From: Alphaproteobacteria bacterium
Lineage (GTDB): Bacteria; Pseudomonadota; Alphaproteobacteria; Rickettsiales; RI-342
Reading direction: 5' to 3'
Assembly (NCBI GenBank): GCA_020851915.1
Contig: JADZBT010000071.1
Location: 1 to 18,404, forward strand
Length of the DNA stretch: 18,404 nt
The notes below the pieces were generated by a model. It was not told the origin of the DNA and made no database searches. It saw nothing but the letters and a program-made list of their open reading frames with translations. Made by a program: the position numbers and the translations under genes. This document shows positions 1 to 5,955 of this stretch, piece by piece; position 1 is the first letter of the stretch, and every line of letters starts with the position of its first letter.

Positions 1-18
1 GCAGTTTGACGCGATGCA

Positions 19-40
19 TTCCCGGTGCAGATGCCGGGAA
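19..40. repeat. Inverted repeat, 7-bp arms with 8-nt centre
   Basis: TTCCCGG (19-25) and CCGGGAA (34-40) are exact inverted copies around 8 nt. There is no T-run after either strand's stem, so this is not a canonical terminator. It could be an operator dyad for the downstream regulator gene or part of the 3' end of an unseen upstream gene; one plus-strand frame has a stop at 7-9. No gene is supported in 1-184. Confidence 0.4.
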
Positions 41-61
41 AAAATATCCCATAGGTTGTGG

Positions 62-83
62 TTGTGTGCTTGCTTACACACAA
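62..83. repeat. Second inverted repeat, same 7/8/7 geometry
   Basis: TTGTGTG (62-68) and CACACAA (77-83) are exact inverted copies around 8 nt. The dyad lies just upstream of the -35 of the candidate merR promoter (90-118), a usual place for an operator. The arm sequence differs from the dyad at 19-40 but the geometry is identical. Confidence 0.4.
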
Positions 84-89
84 TATACA

Positions 90-118
90 TTGCAGATGAG
101 TGAAAAATGCGCTAGGAT
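90..118 (+). promoter_or_regulatory. Candidate sigma-70-type promoter for the MerR-like gene
   Basis: TTGCAG (90-95), a 17-nt spacer and TAGGAT (113-118). The predicted start near 125 leaves a leader of about 60 nt to the ATG at 185. Read by eye only; both hexamers are imperfect. Confidence 0.4.
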
Positions 119-184
119 GCAATCATCGCGCGTTTCGCCCGGAATACAATAATGGTAGGGCGGACAACATAGGGAGTCCCAGAA

Positions 185-610
185 ATGGCGCAACTCGACC
201 TGCTACCGCACGATTCTTCCGCCGCCCGCTCCGGATACCGGAGCGCGGAAAAGTCTCCCTCCGCATTCCGCACCATCAGCGAAGTGTCCGACGAGCTTGG
301 TATCCCGCAGCATGTGCTGCGCTTCTGGGAGCATAAATTCGAGCAGATCAGTCCGCTCAAGCGGCGCGGAGGCAGGCGCTACTATCGCCCCGAAGATGTG
401 GACATCATCCGCCAGATCAAGACGCTGCTCTATGAAGAAGGCTATACCATCAAGGGCGCGGTGAAGCATTTTGAGCGCGGTGATGCCGCGCAGGACGATG
501 CCGCATCCGATGACGCGGCCGCTCCGCGCGTATCCGCCGATACCCGCAAGGTGTTGGAGGCGCTGCTTAAGGATCTCCACGCGCTGAAGGCCGAGATCGA
601 ACCGGCCTGA
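185..610 (+). CDS. MerR-family transcriptional regulator (the type usually found next to ihfA)
   Basis: A 141-aa DNA-binding regulator. Residues 28-95 form a MerR-type winged helix: helix-turn-helix around ISEVSDELGIPQHVLRFWE (31-49), then wing residues RRGGRRYYRPEDV (60-72) and a second helix pair to LLYEEGYTIKGAVKHF. This pattern is very close to the MerR-like protein that follows plsX-fabH-ihfA in many alphaproteobacteria. The tail (100-120) is Asp/Ala-rich and acidic, then a short helix. No Cys metal-binding site or effector domain follows, so it is not a classical metal sensor; its target is unknown. The ATG at 185 has AGGGAG at 171-176, spacing 8. In this genome the gene lies about 12 kb upstream of ihfA instead of beside it. 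Confidence 0.88.
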   Translation: MAQLDLLPHDSSAARSGYRSAEKSPSAFRTISEVSDELGIPQHVLRFWEHKFEQISPLKRRGGRRYYRPEDVDIIRQIKTLLYEEGYTIKGAVKHFERGDAAQDDAASDDAAAPRVSADTRKVLEALLKDLHALKAEIEPA

Positions 611-625
611 ATTTTTCCACGTTTT

Positions 626-721
626 CACACCCCGGACGAGGAGCGTCAGCGACGATGATCCGGGGGCTGCTGCGCGCGGAGGGAGATCCCGGCTCGCCCT
701 TTCGGGCGTCCGGGATGTGTG
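626..721. repeat. Nested palindromic intergenic repeat, copy A
   Basis: Two hairpins inside an outer inverted repeat. Hairpin 1 pairs CCCCGGA (630-636) with TCCGGGG (659-665). Hairpin 2 pairs ATCCCGG plus CGCCC (686-699) with GGGCG plus CCGGGAT (704-716). The outer arms CACACCCCGGA (626-636) and TCCGGG-AT-GTGTG (709-721) pair with a 2-nt bulge. It starts 15 nt after the merR stop and probably acts as a 3'-end structure, though no T-run follows. The same architecture recurs at 8630-8704 and 13114-13196. Confidence 0.6.
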
Positions 722-822
722 CGTGGAGTGAGAGGAGTGCTTCTGTTGTGGCTTCGGCGCGACAAATACCTACTAAATATGGTGGTTTCTGGTGAATCTA
801 TGCACAAATTAAGCGAATTTTG

Positions 823-851
823 TGGTGAAAACCGCAGAAATCTGGCATAAT
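823..851 (+). promoter_or_regulatory. Possible promoter for the HNH gene
   Basis: CATAAT (846-851) is a good -10. The -35 at the right distance is poor (TGGTGA, 823-828, 17-nt spacer). A start near 858 would give a leader of only about 15 nt. The region 722-822 is AT-richer than its surroundings and holds no gene that I can support. Confidence 0.3.
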
Positions 852-872
852 GGGACAACGAATGAGGAGAAA

Positions 873-1418
873 ATGTCCGGTTCGCTTGTGGGGGTGCATA
901 CCCTCGTACTGAATGCAGACTATAGGCCTTTGAGTTATTTCCCGCTGTCCATCTGTTCCTGGCAGGAGGCGATCAAGGCGCTGCTTCTCGACCGCGTGAA
1001 CGTGGTTTCCGAATATGACCATACGGTCCACTCACCCAGTGTGAGTCTGAAAATTCCCAGCGTCGTTTCGCTCAAACGCTTTGTTACCTCCTTCCGTGAA
1101 ATTCCCGCACTCAATCGCGGGACTTTGTTTTTGAGGGACTATTATACCTGCCAATATTGCGGCGATGAATTCTCCGCCAAGCAACTCACATTCGATCATG
1201 TGATGCCGCGCGCCTCCGGTGGCGAAACGCACTGGAAGAACATCGTGGCCGCCTGCTTCGACTGCAATGTCGAGAAGGGCGACAAGCTACCCGGCAAAGG
1301 ATTCCCCGCGCCTATCCGCGCCCCCTACATTCCCACCAATCGCGAATTGCAACGCATCAGCCGTGAACTTGCCAAAGGCCGCTTCCACGAAAGCTGGGAA
1401 GACTACCTCACGCTGTAG
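873..1418 (+). CDS. HNH endonuclease family protein
   Basis: A 181-aa protein. The N-terminal half (1-88, VGVHTLVLNADYRPLSYFP...) is typical of a small HNH family conserved across alphaproteobacteria. The HNH/zinc core is complete: CxxC (C93, C96), FDH (F107-H109), PRASGG, Asn123, then a second CxxC (C128, C131) followed by NVEKGD. The family is predicted to bind zinc and cut nucleic acid; its real substrate is not established here. The ATG at 873 is chosen because GAGGAG (864-869) lies just before it and the N-terminus matches the family. An in-frame GTG at 822 would add 17 unlikely residues. It is a single gene between intergenic regions, and nothing links it to a restriction or phage system. 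Confidence 0.88.
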   Translation: MSGSLVGVHTLVLNADYRPLSYFPLSICSWQEAIKALLLDRVNVVSEYDHTVHSPSVSLKIPSVVSLKRFVTSFREIPALNRGTLFLRDYYTCQYCGDEFSAKQLTFDHVMPRASGGETHWKNIVAACFDCNVEKGDKLPGKGFPAPIRAPYIPTNRELQRISRELAKGRFHESWEDYLTL

Positions 1419-1515
1419 TTGAGCCGGGAAGTCTTTCGGGCATGGCCGCATCCCCCGCAGAGAAGGCCGATTGCTAAAATTTGTTTTTAATACAAGCCAC
1501 TGAAACCCTTGCGTT

Positions 1516-1528
1516 GCTGCGGTGCAGC
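1516..1528. promoter_or_regulatory. 13-bp palindrome GCTGC-N3-GCAGC, candidate operator
   Basis: GCTGCGGTGCAGC abuts the -35 of the promoter at 1529-1557. Its exact reverse complement occurs at 17738-17750 upstream of the arsC-type gene. CTGC-N3-GCAG resembles the TGC-rich sites described for the polyhydroxybutyrate regulator PhaR; that link is from memory and unproven here. Confidence 0.4.
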
Positions 1529-1557
1529 TTTACTTTTTCAGCGTTTTCCCCTATAAT
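1529..1557 (+). promoter_or_regulatory. Strong candidate promoter of the 66-aa ORF
   Basis: TTTACT (1529-1534), 17-nt spacer, consensus TATAAT (1552-1557). The predicted start near 1564 gives a leader of about 28 nt to the ATG at 1592. Confidence 0.65.
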
Positions 1558-1591
1558 GCGAAGAAATCATGACGACAGGGGGGCCAGAGTC

Positions 1592-1792
1592 ATGAATACA
1601 CAGTCCGAACATTCTCAGTATTACCATGCCGGTATCGAACCGGCGCTTGATGACATGATCCATGATGCCGTCATCCAGACGATGATGGCACGCGACGGCG
1701 TGGAGGAATCCAAGCTGATGCCGTTGCTCAAGCGGGCGCATGCGCGCGTGAGCAGGGCGACACATGCGTCACGGAACGCTGCGGCGGCATAG
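1592..1792 (+). CDS. Small hypothetical protein, 66 aa
   Basis: I do not recognise this protein. It is predicted to be largely helical and soluble: an acidic, Met-rich middle (ALDDMIHDAVIQTMMARDGVEESK) is followed by a basic stretch (LLKRAHARVSRATHASR) and an AAAA end. There is no signal peptide, membrane segment or Cys. The ATG at 1592 follows a G-rich tract (AGGGGGG, 1577-1583), spacing about 8. Support for a real gene comes from its flanks: a consensus -10 promoter with a 28-nt leader, and a stable terminator after the stop. It stands alone as a single transcription unit. Confidence 0.6.
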   Translation: MNTQSEHSQYYHAGIEPALDDMIHDAVIQTMMARDGVEESKLMPLLKRAHARVSRATHASRNAAAA

Positions 1793-1829
1793 CCGCAGGC
1801 ACGATTCCCGCTTACATGTGGGGAGGAGG

Positions 1830-1881
1830 GGCCGCGTGGCTCGCGCCGATACAGGCGCAGGCAACGCGGCCTTTGGTTTTT
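1830..1881 (+). terminator. Rho-independent terminator after the 66-aa ORF
   Basis: GGCCGCGT (1830-1837) pairs with ACGCGGCC (1864-1871). An inner GCGCC/GGCGC stem lies between, and a T-rich tail (1872-1881) follows. It also separates this gene from the convergent phoR-like gene. Confidence 0.75.
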
Positions 1882-1909
1882 CGGATCCCGGCACGACGGC
1901 ATCGCCCGC

Positions 1910-3334
1910 TTATTTTTTCACATGAAAATAGATGGTGAAGGTGCTGCCGACGCCGACGGTGCTCTCGATGGTGATGGCGCCACGGTGGCGGTTGAGGATG
2001 TGCTTCACGATGGCGAGTCCTAATCCCGTGCCGCCTACCTTGCGCGATTCGGCGCGGTTGACGCGGTAGAAGCGCTCCGTCAGGCGCGAGAGATGTTCCT
2101 TGGCGATGCCCGTGCCCTGATCGCGCACGGAGATCGCTACCGCTGAAAAGGCGTCCTTGAAATGCTTATCGCGCGGCGGTTTCTTTTCCAGCCAGGCGCG
2201 GATGGTAACGATACTGTCGGCGCGGCCATACTTGATGGCGTTGCCGACCAGGTTCTCGATCACCTGATGGATCTCCGACTCCTCGCCGCGCGCGGGCGGC
2301 AGATCCGGCTCGATGTCGAGCTTGATGGTGACGTTCTTTTCCTCGGTGAGGAATCCCGCGCCGTCCTTCACCTTGTGGATGAGGGTGGCGACATTCACCG
2401 CGCCGACGGGGACGGTGTTGGCGTTCATCTCGAGCTTTGAGAGCGATAGCAGGTCGTTGACGAGGCGCGACATGCGGCCCGCCTGATCGGCCATGATGCC
2501 TAAGAATTTCGCGCGCGCGGCGGGGTCGTCCTTGGCCGGCCCCTGCAAGGTTTCGATGAAGCCGATGAGGCTCGCCAGCGGCGTGCGTATCTCGTGGCTC
2601 GCATTCGCCACGAAATCGGCGCGCATCTGCTCGGTGCGTTTGAGTTCGGTGATGTCCTGCAAGGTGACGATCAACGCGATGCCGCCCGGCGAATGCACCG
2701 GGAAGCGTTCGATGCAGGCGTGGTAATAGCTCTGCGTGGGATGCGCGAGGTAGAATTCCACCTCCTGCCCCTTGAAGGATTGCTTCACCTCCTGCACGGC
2801 GCGCAGCAGCAGCTCGTTGCCCGCGACCTCTTCCAGCTTCTTGCGCGAGAGATGTTGTCCGAAGCGTTGCCGTGCAGCGGCGTTGGCGCGCACGATGATG
2901 CCGTTCTCGTCGATCATCAGCAGGATGTCGGGGATGGTATCCACCAGCACCTCGCGCTCGGAGATCATCGACTCCATCTGCTGCTTCTTGCTGCCCCAGC
3001 TGTAATGCAGTTTACGCACGGCGGTGGAGAGTTCTTCCATCGCGCCCAGGCGCGAGAGTTCCGGCGCGTCGATCTTGCTGTCGCGCGCCAGCTCATTGAC
3101 GTAACGGGTGAGTGCTGCGATGTCGGCGAGGTAGGGGCGGATGATGATACCCGAGGTCATCAGCAGGGTGATATAAGCGTAGACGCAATGGCTGAGCGAC
3201 AGCACGTCCATCGCCACGAACGCCGCCAGCACCACCATCGGCACGGCCGAGATGAACACCACCGCCTTCAGAAGAAGCGAGAGCGATACGTCGTTATTGC
3301 GTGTCCGTTGCTGCACGTGCGGAGAGCTTTCCAT
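1910..3334 (-). CDS. phoR: PhoR-like sensor histidine kinase
   Basis: A 474-aa inner-membrane kinase. Two membrane segments (about 19-42 and 49-68) have almost no periplasmic loop, as in PhoR, which senses phosphate through the Pst complex. Then come a linker helix (70-125), a PAS domain (about 126-230) and a HisKA domain with FVANASHEIRTPLASL (phospho-acceptor His247). The ATPase domain has its N box (ENLVGNAIKYG, 360-370), G1 (DQGTGI, 405-410), F box (TERFYRVN) and G2 (GGTGLGL, 434-440), all intact. It would autophosphorylate and pass phosphate to PhoB. No response regulator lies in the window. The gene starts 36 nt after maeB on the same strand with no terminator between, so co-transcription is likely. 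The ATG at 3334 has no clear ribosome site, and an in-frame GTG six codons on is an alternative. The subfamily assignment is by pattern; another PAS kinase is possible. Confidence 0.8.
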   Translation of the reverse strand: MESSPHVQQRTRNNDVSLSLLLKAVVFISAVPMVVLAAFVAMDVLSLSHCVYAYITLLMTSGIIIRPYLADIAALTRYVNELARDSKIDAPELSRLGAMEELSTAVRKLHYSWGSKKQQMESMISEREVLVDTIPDILLMIDENGIIVRANAAARQRFGQHLSRKKLEEVAGNELLLRAVQEVKQSFKGQEVEFYLAHPTQSYYHACIERFPVHSPGGIALIVTLQDITELKRTEQMRADFVANASHEIRTPLASLIGFIETLQGPAKDDPAARAKFLGIMADQAGRMSRLVNDLLSLSKLEMNANTVPVGAVNVATLIHKVKDGAGFLTEEKNVTIKLDIEPDLPPARGEESEIHQVIENLVGNAIKYGRADSIVTIRAWLEKKPPRDKHFKDAFSAVAISVRDQGTGIAKEHLSRLTERFYRVNRAESRKVGGTGLGLAIVKHILNRHRGAITIESTVGVGSTFTIYFHVKK

Positions 3335-3370
3335 TGACGGAAGCCACTATACCCCGGCGTACGGAACGCG

Positions 3371-5767
3371 TCACGCGGCCTTTTTCGCCTTGCGGGATTT
3401 GGCGGGCGCTTTTTTGAGCTTGCGCGTCCCGGCTGCCGCTTTTTTGGATTTCGTGCCGCGCGCCTCTTTTGCCTCGGCGATACGGCGCAGGCGTTCTTCC
3501 TCCTCGATGACGTCGATGGCGGCCAGTGCGGCGAGATTGAGTATCTCGGACACGGTCGCGCCCATCTGCAAGATCTGCGCGGGCTTCTCCAACCCCATGA
3601 GAATGGGGCCGATCACCGTGCGGTCGCCCAACTCCTGCAACAGGCCCGCCGCGATGTTCGCGGTATGCAGCGCCGGCATGATGAGCACGTTGGCGGGGCC
3701 GGACAGGCGGCAGAACGGGTACAGCTCCATCACCTTCGGGTCGAGCGCCACTTCCGCCGACATCTCGCCGTCATACTCGAAATCCACCTGACGGCGGTCG
3801 AGTTCGGCGACGGCTTCGCGGATGCGGATGGTCTTCTCACGCGCCGGGTTGCCGAAATTGGAGAAGGACAGCAACGCCACGCGCGGGTGATACCCCATGC
3901 AGCGCACTTCTTCCGCCGCCTGAATGGCGATGTCGGCCATGCGCTCCGGCGAGGGCAGTTCGTGCACGGCGGTGTCCGCCATGAAGATCGTGCCGCGCTC
4001 GGTGAACACCATCGACATGCCGAACAGCGTCTTGCCGTGCTTGGTGTCGATGGCGCGCTGGATCTCCTCCAGCGTCACGGTGTAATTGCGAGTGAGGCCC
4101 GCGATCATCAGGTCGGCCTCGCCCATGGCGAGCTTCACCGCCGCGAACGTGTTGCGATCGTTCTTCACCAGACGCGAGATGTCGCGCTCAAGGTAACCCT
4201 TGCGGTTGAGGCGCTTGTAGAGATAGGCGATGTAGCTGTCGAGATTCTTCTTGCTGAGGCGCGCATTGGAGATCTCGATGCCCTTGCGGCTGGTGATGCC
4301 CATGCGATCCATGGCCTCGTGGATGTGCTTCTCGCGGCCCACCAGGATCGGCGTGCCGTAGCCGTTGTCGCGCCACAGCACGGCGGCACGAATCACACGC
4401 TCTTCCTCGCCCTCCGAGAAGATCACGCGCTTGGGGTGCGTCCGCAGGCGCTTGAAAACGAGATTCATCATGTTGGCGGTGGGATCAAGGCGCGCCTGAA
4501 GCTGCATCTTGTATGCGCCCATGTCCTTGATCGGCTTGCGCGCCACGCCCGTATCCATCGCGGCCTGCGCTACGGCAGCGGGAACGGTGGTGATGAGGCG
4601 CGGGTCGAACGGAACCGGAATGACGTATTCCGTGCCGTATTCCATCTTGCGGCCCGAATAGGCGGAGGAGACTTCCTCCGGTACTTCTTCGCGCGCGAGC
4701 GCGGCCAGCGCCTTCGCGGCGGCGAGCTTCATCTCCTCGTTGATCTCGGAGGCGTGCACGTCGAGCGCGCCACGGAAGATGTAGGGGAAGCCCATCACGT
4801 TGTTGATCTGGTTCGGATAGTCCGAGCGGCCCGTGGCGACGATGGCGTCCTTACGCACCGCCTTCACCTCTTCCGGGGTGATCTCGGGATCGGGATTGGC
4901 CATGGCGAAGATGATCGGGCGCGGAGCCATGTGCTTGACCATCTCTTTCGTCACCGCGCCTTTGGAGGCGAGGCCGTAGAATACGTCCGCGCCCCGCAGC
5001 GCGTCGGTGAGTGTGCGATCCTTAGTGTCGGCGGCATGCGCGGATTTCCACTGGTTCATGCTCTTGGTGCGGCCCTTGTAGATCACGCCCTCGCGATCCA
5101 CCAGCAGCGCGTTGTCGTGCTTCACGCCCAGCGACTTCGCCAGTTCCATGCAGGCGATGCCCGCCGCTCCGGCGCCCAGCACCACCAGTTTGATGTCCTT
5201 TATTTTGCGGCCCGTGAGGTGGCAAGCGTTGATGAGCCCCGCCGCCGTGATGATCGCCGTGCCGTGTTGGTCGTCATGGAACACGGGGATGTCCATCAGT
5301 TCCTTCAGGCGCTGCTCGATGATGAAGCATTCGGGTGCGGCGATGTCTTCCAGATTGATGCCGCCCCAGCTCGGGCCAAGGTAGCGCACGCAGTTGATGA
5401 ATTCTTCGGCGTCCGTGGTATCCACCTCGATATCCACCGAGTCGATGCCGGCGAAGCGTTTGAACAATACCGACTTGCCCTCCATCACCGGCTTCGAGGC
5501 CAGCGCGCCCAGCTTGCCCAGTCCCAGCACCGCCGTGCCGTTGGAGATCACCGCCACCATGTTGCCCTTGGCGGTATAGTCGTAGGCGGTCGCCGGATCC
5601 TTCTCGATCTCAAGGCAGGGATACGCCACGCCCGGAGAATAGGCCAGCGACAGGTCGCGCTGCGTGAGCAGCGGCTTGGTGGGATTGATCTCCACTTTGC
5701 CGGGTTTGCCTTCGGAGTGGAAGAGAAGCGCATCTTCCGCAGTGATCTGCTTGGTCGGTTTTGTCAT
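3371..5767 (-). CDS. maeB: NADP-dependent malic enzyme, MaeB type (malic enzyme-phosphotransacetylase fusion)
   Basis: A 798-aa cytoplasmic enzyme that converts malate to pyruvate and CO2, giving NADPH. The N-terminal malic enzyme domain (about 15-430) shows the catalytic Tyr region SLAYSPGVAYPC (Tyr43), the lysine motif LGALASKPVMEGK (81-98), metal-binding NLEDIAAP (138-145) and PVFHDDQHGTAI (161-172), and nucleotide-binding GAGAAG (198-203). The C-terminal part (about 440-760) is a phosphotransacetylase-like domain; in this family it is mainly a regulatory site (acetyl-CoA) rather than an active transferase. The last 30 or so residues are an unusual Lys/Ala-rich tail (SKKAAAGTRKLKKAPAKSRKAKKAA). 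The ATG at 5767 has AGGA six nt upstream. It is divergent from mutS and followed by the phoR-like gene. Confidence 0.95.
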   Translation of the reverse strand: MTKPTKQITAEDALLFHSEGKPGKVEINPTKPLLTQRDLSLAYSPGVAYPCLEIEKDPATAYDYTAKGNMVAVISNGTAVLGLGKLGALASKPVMEGKSVLFKRFAGIDSVDIEVDTTDAEEFINCVRYLGPSWGGINLEDIAAPECFIIEQRLKELMDIPVFHDDQHGTAIITAAGLINACHLTGRKIKDIKLVVLGAGAAGIACMELAKSLGVKHDNALLVDREGVIYKGRTKSMNQWKSAHAADTKDRTLTDALRGADVFYGLASKGAVTKEMVKHMAPRPIIFAMANPDPEITPEEVKAVRKDAIVATGRSDYPNQINNVMGFPYIFRGALDVHASEINEEMKLAAAKALAALAREEVPEEVSSAYSGRKMEYGTEYVIPVPFDPRLITTVPAAVAQAAMDTGVARKPIKDMGAYKMQLQARLDPTANMMNLVFKRLRTHPKRVIFSEGEEERVIRAAVLWRDNGYGTPILVGREKHIHEAMDRMGITSRKGIEISNARLSKKNLDSYIAYLYKRLNRKGYLERDISRLVKNDRNTFAAVKLAMGEADLMIAGLTRNYTVTLEEIQRAIDTKHGKTLFGMSMVFTERGTIFMADTAVHELPSPERMADIAIQAAEEVRCMGYHPRVALLSFSNFGNPAREKTIRIREAVAELDRRQVDFEYDGEMSAEVALDPKVMELYPFCRLSGPANVLIMPALHTANIAAGLLQELGDRTVIGPILMGLEKPAQILQMGATVSEILNLAALAAIDVIEEEERLRRIAEAKEARGTKSKKAAAGTRKLKKAPAKSRKAKKAA

Positions 5768-5848
5768 GGTGTTCCTGATGGACTGAATGTTCTTTCGGTT
5801 GCGTCTTTCCGGCCCGGGGCTATGCTGTGAACCCCGAGGCGGGGCGCT

Positions 5849-5877
5849 ACTCTAGGAAGTTTGACGCCAATAGTCAA
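5849..5877 (-). promoter_or_regulatory. Candidate maeB promoter
   Basis: On the minus strand: TTGACT (5877-5872), 17-nt spacer, TAGAGT (5854-5849). Predicted start near 5842, leader about 75 nt. Its -35 lies inside the spacer of the mutS promoter. Confidence 0.6.
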
Positions 5878-5889
5878 AGGCTCTATACG
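5861..5889 (+). promoter_or_regulatory. Candidate mutS promoter
   Basis: TTGACG (5861-5866), 17-nt spacer, TATACG (5884-5889). Predicted start near 5896, which excludes the GTG at 5827 as the mutS start. It is a mirror image of the maeB promoter about position 5869; the dyad TTTGAC-N7-GTCAAA (5860-5878) is formed by the two -35 elements. Confidence 0.65.
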
Positions 5890-5910
5890 AAAAAACGGCG
5901 CAATTCCATG

Positions 5911-5927
5911 ATGTTGCGCTGCAACAT
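5911..5927. repeat. Perfect small palindrome in the mutS leader
   Basis: ATGTTGC (5911-5917) and GCAACAT (5921-5927) around GCT. It could form a 7-bp RNA hairpin 12 nt before the ribosome site, or be a DNA operator just downstream of the start of transcription. Confidence 0.45.
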
Positions 5928-5955
5928 ACGCAGGTGGACGGGGAGTTGTAACGCA

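Noticed and set aside
873..1418. HNH gene as part of a restriction, phage or other defence system
   Set aside because: It is a lone member of a conserved chromosomal family, and its neighbours are not methylases, phage genes or toxin-antitoxin genes.
1419..1500. Terminator after the HNH gene
   Set aside because: Only a 4-bp GGCC stem with a long loop lies before the TTGTTTTTAAT stretch, too weak to call.
3665..5830. A 721-codon plus-strand open frame opposite maeB
   Set aside because: Complement of a clear malic enzyme; composition dominated by His, Arg and Val with no recognisable fold.
5827..5955. Longer mutS reading from GTG 5827
   Set aside because: It would start upstream of the mutS promoter and add 43 residues unlike any MutS N-terminus.
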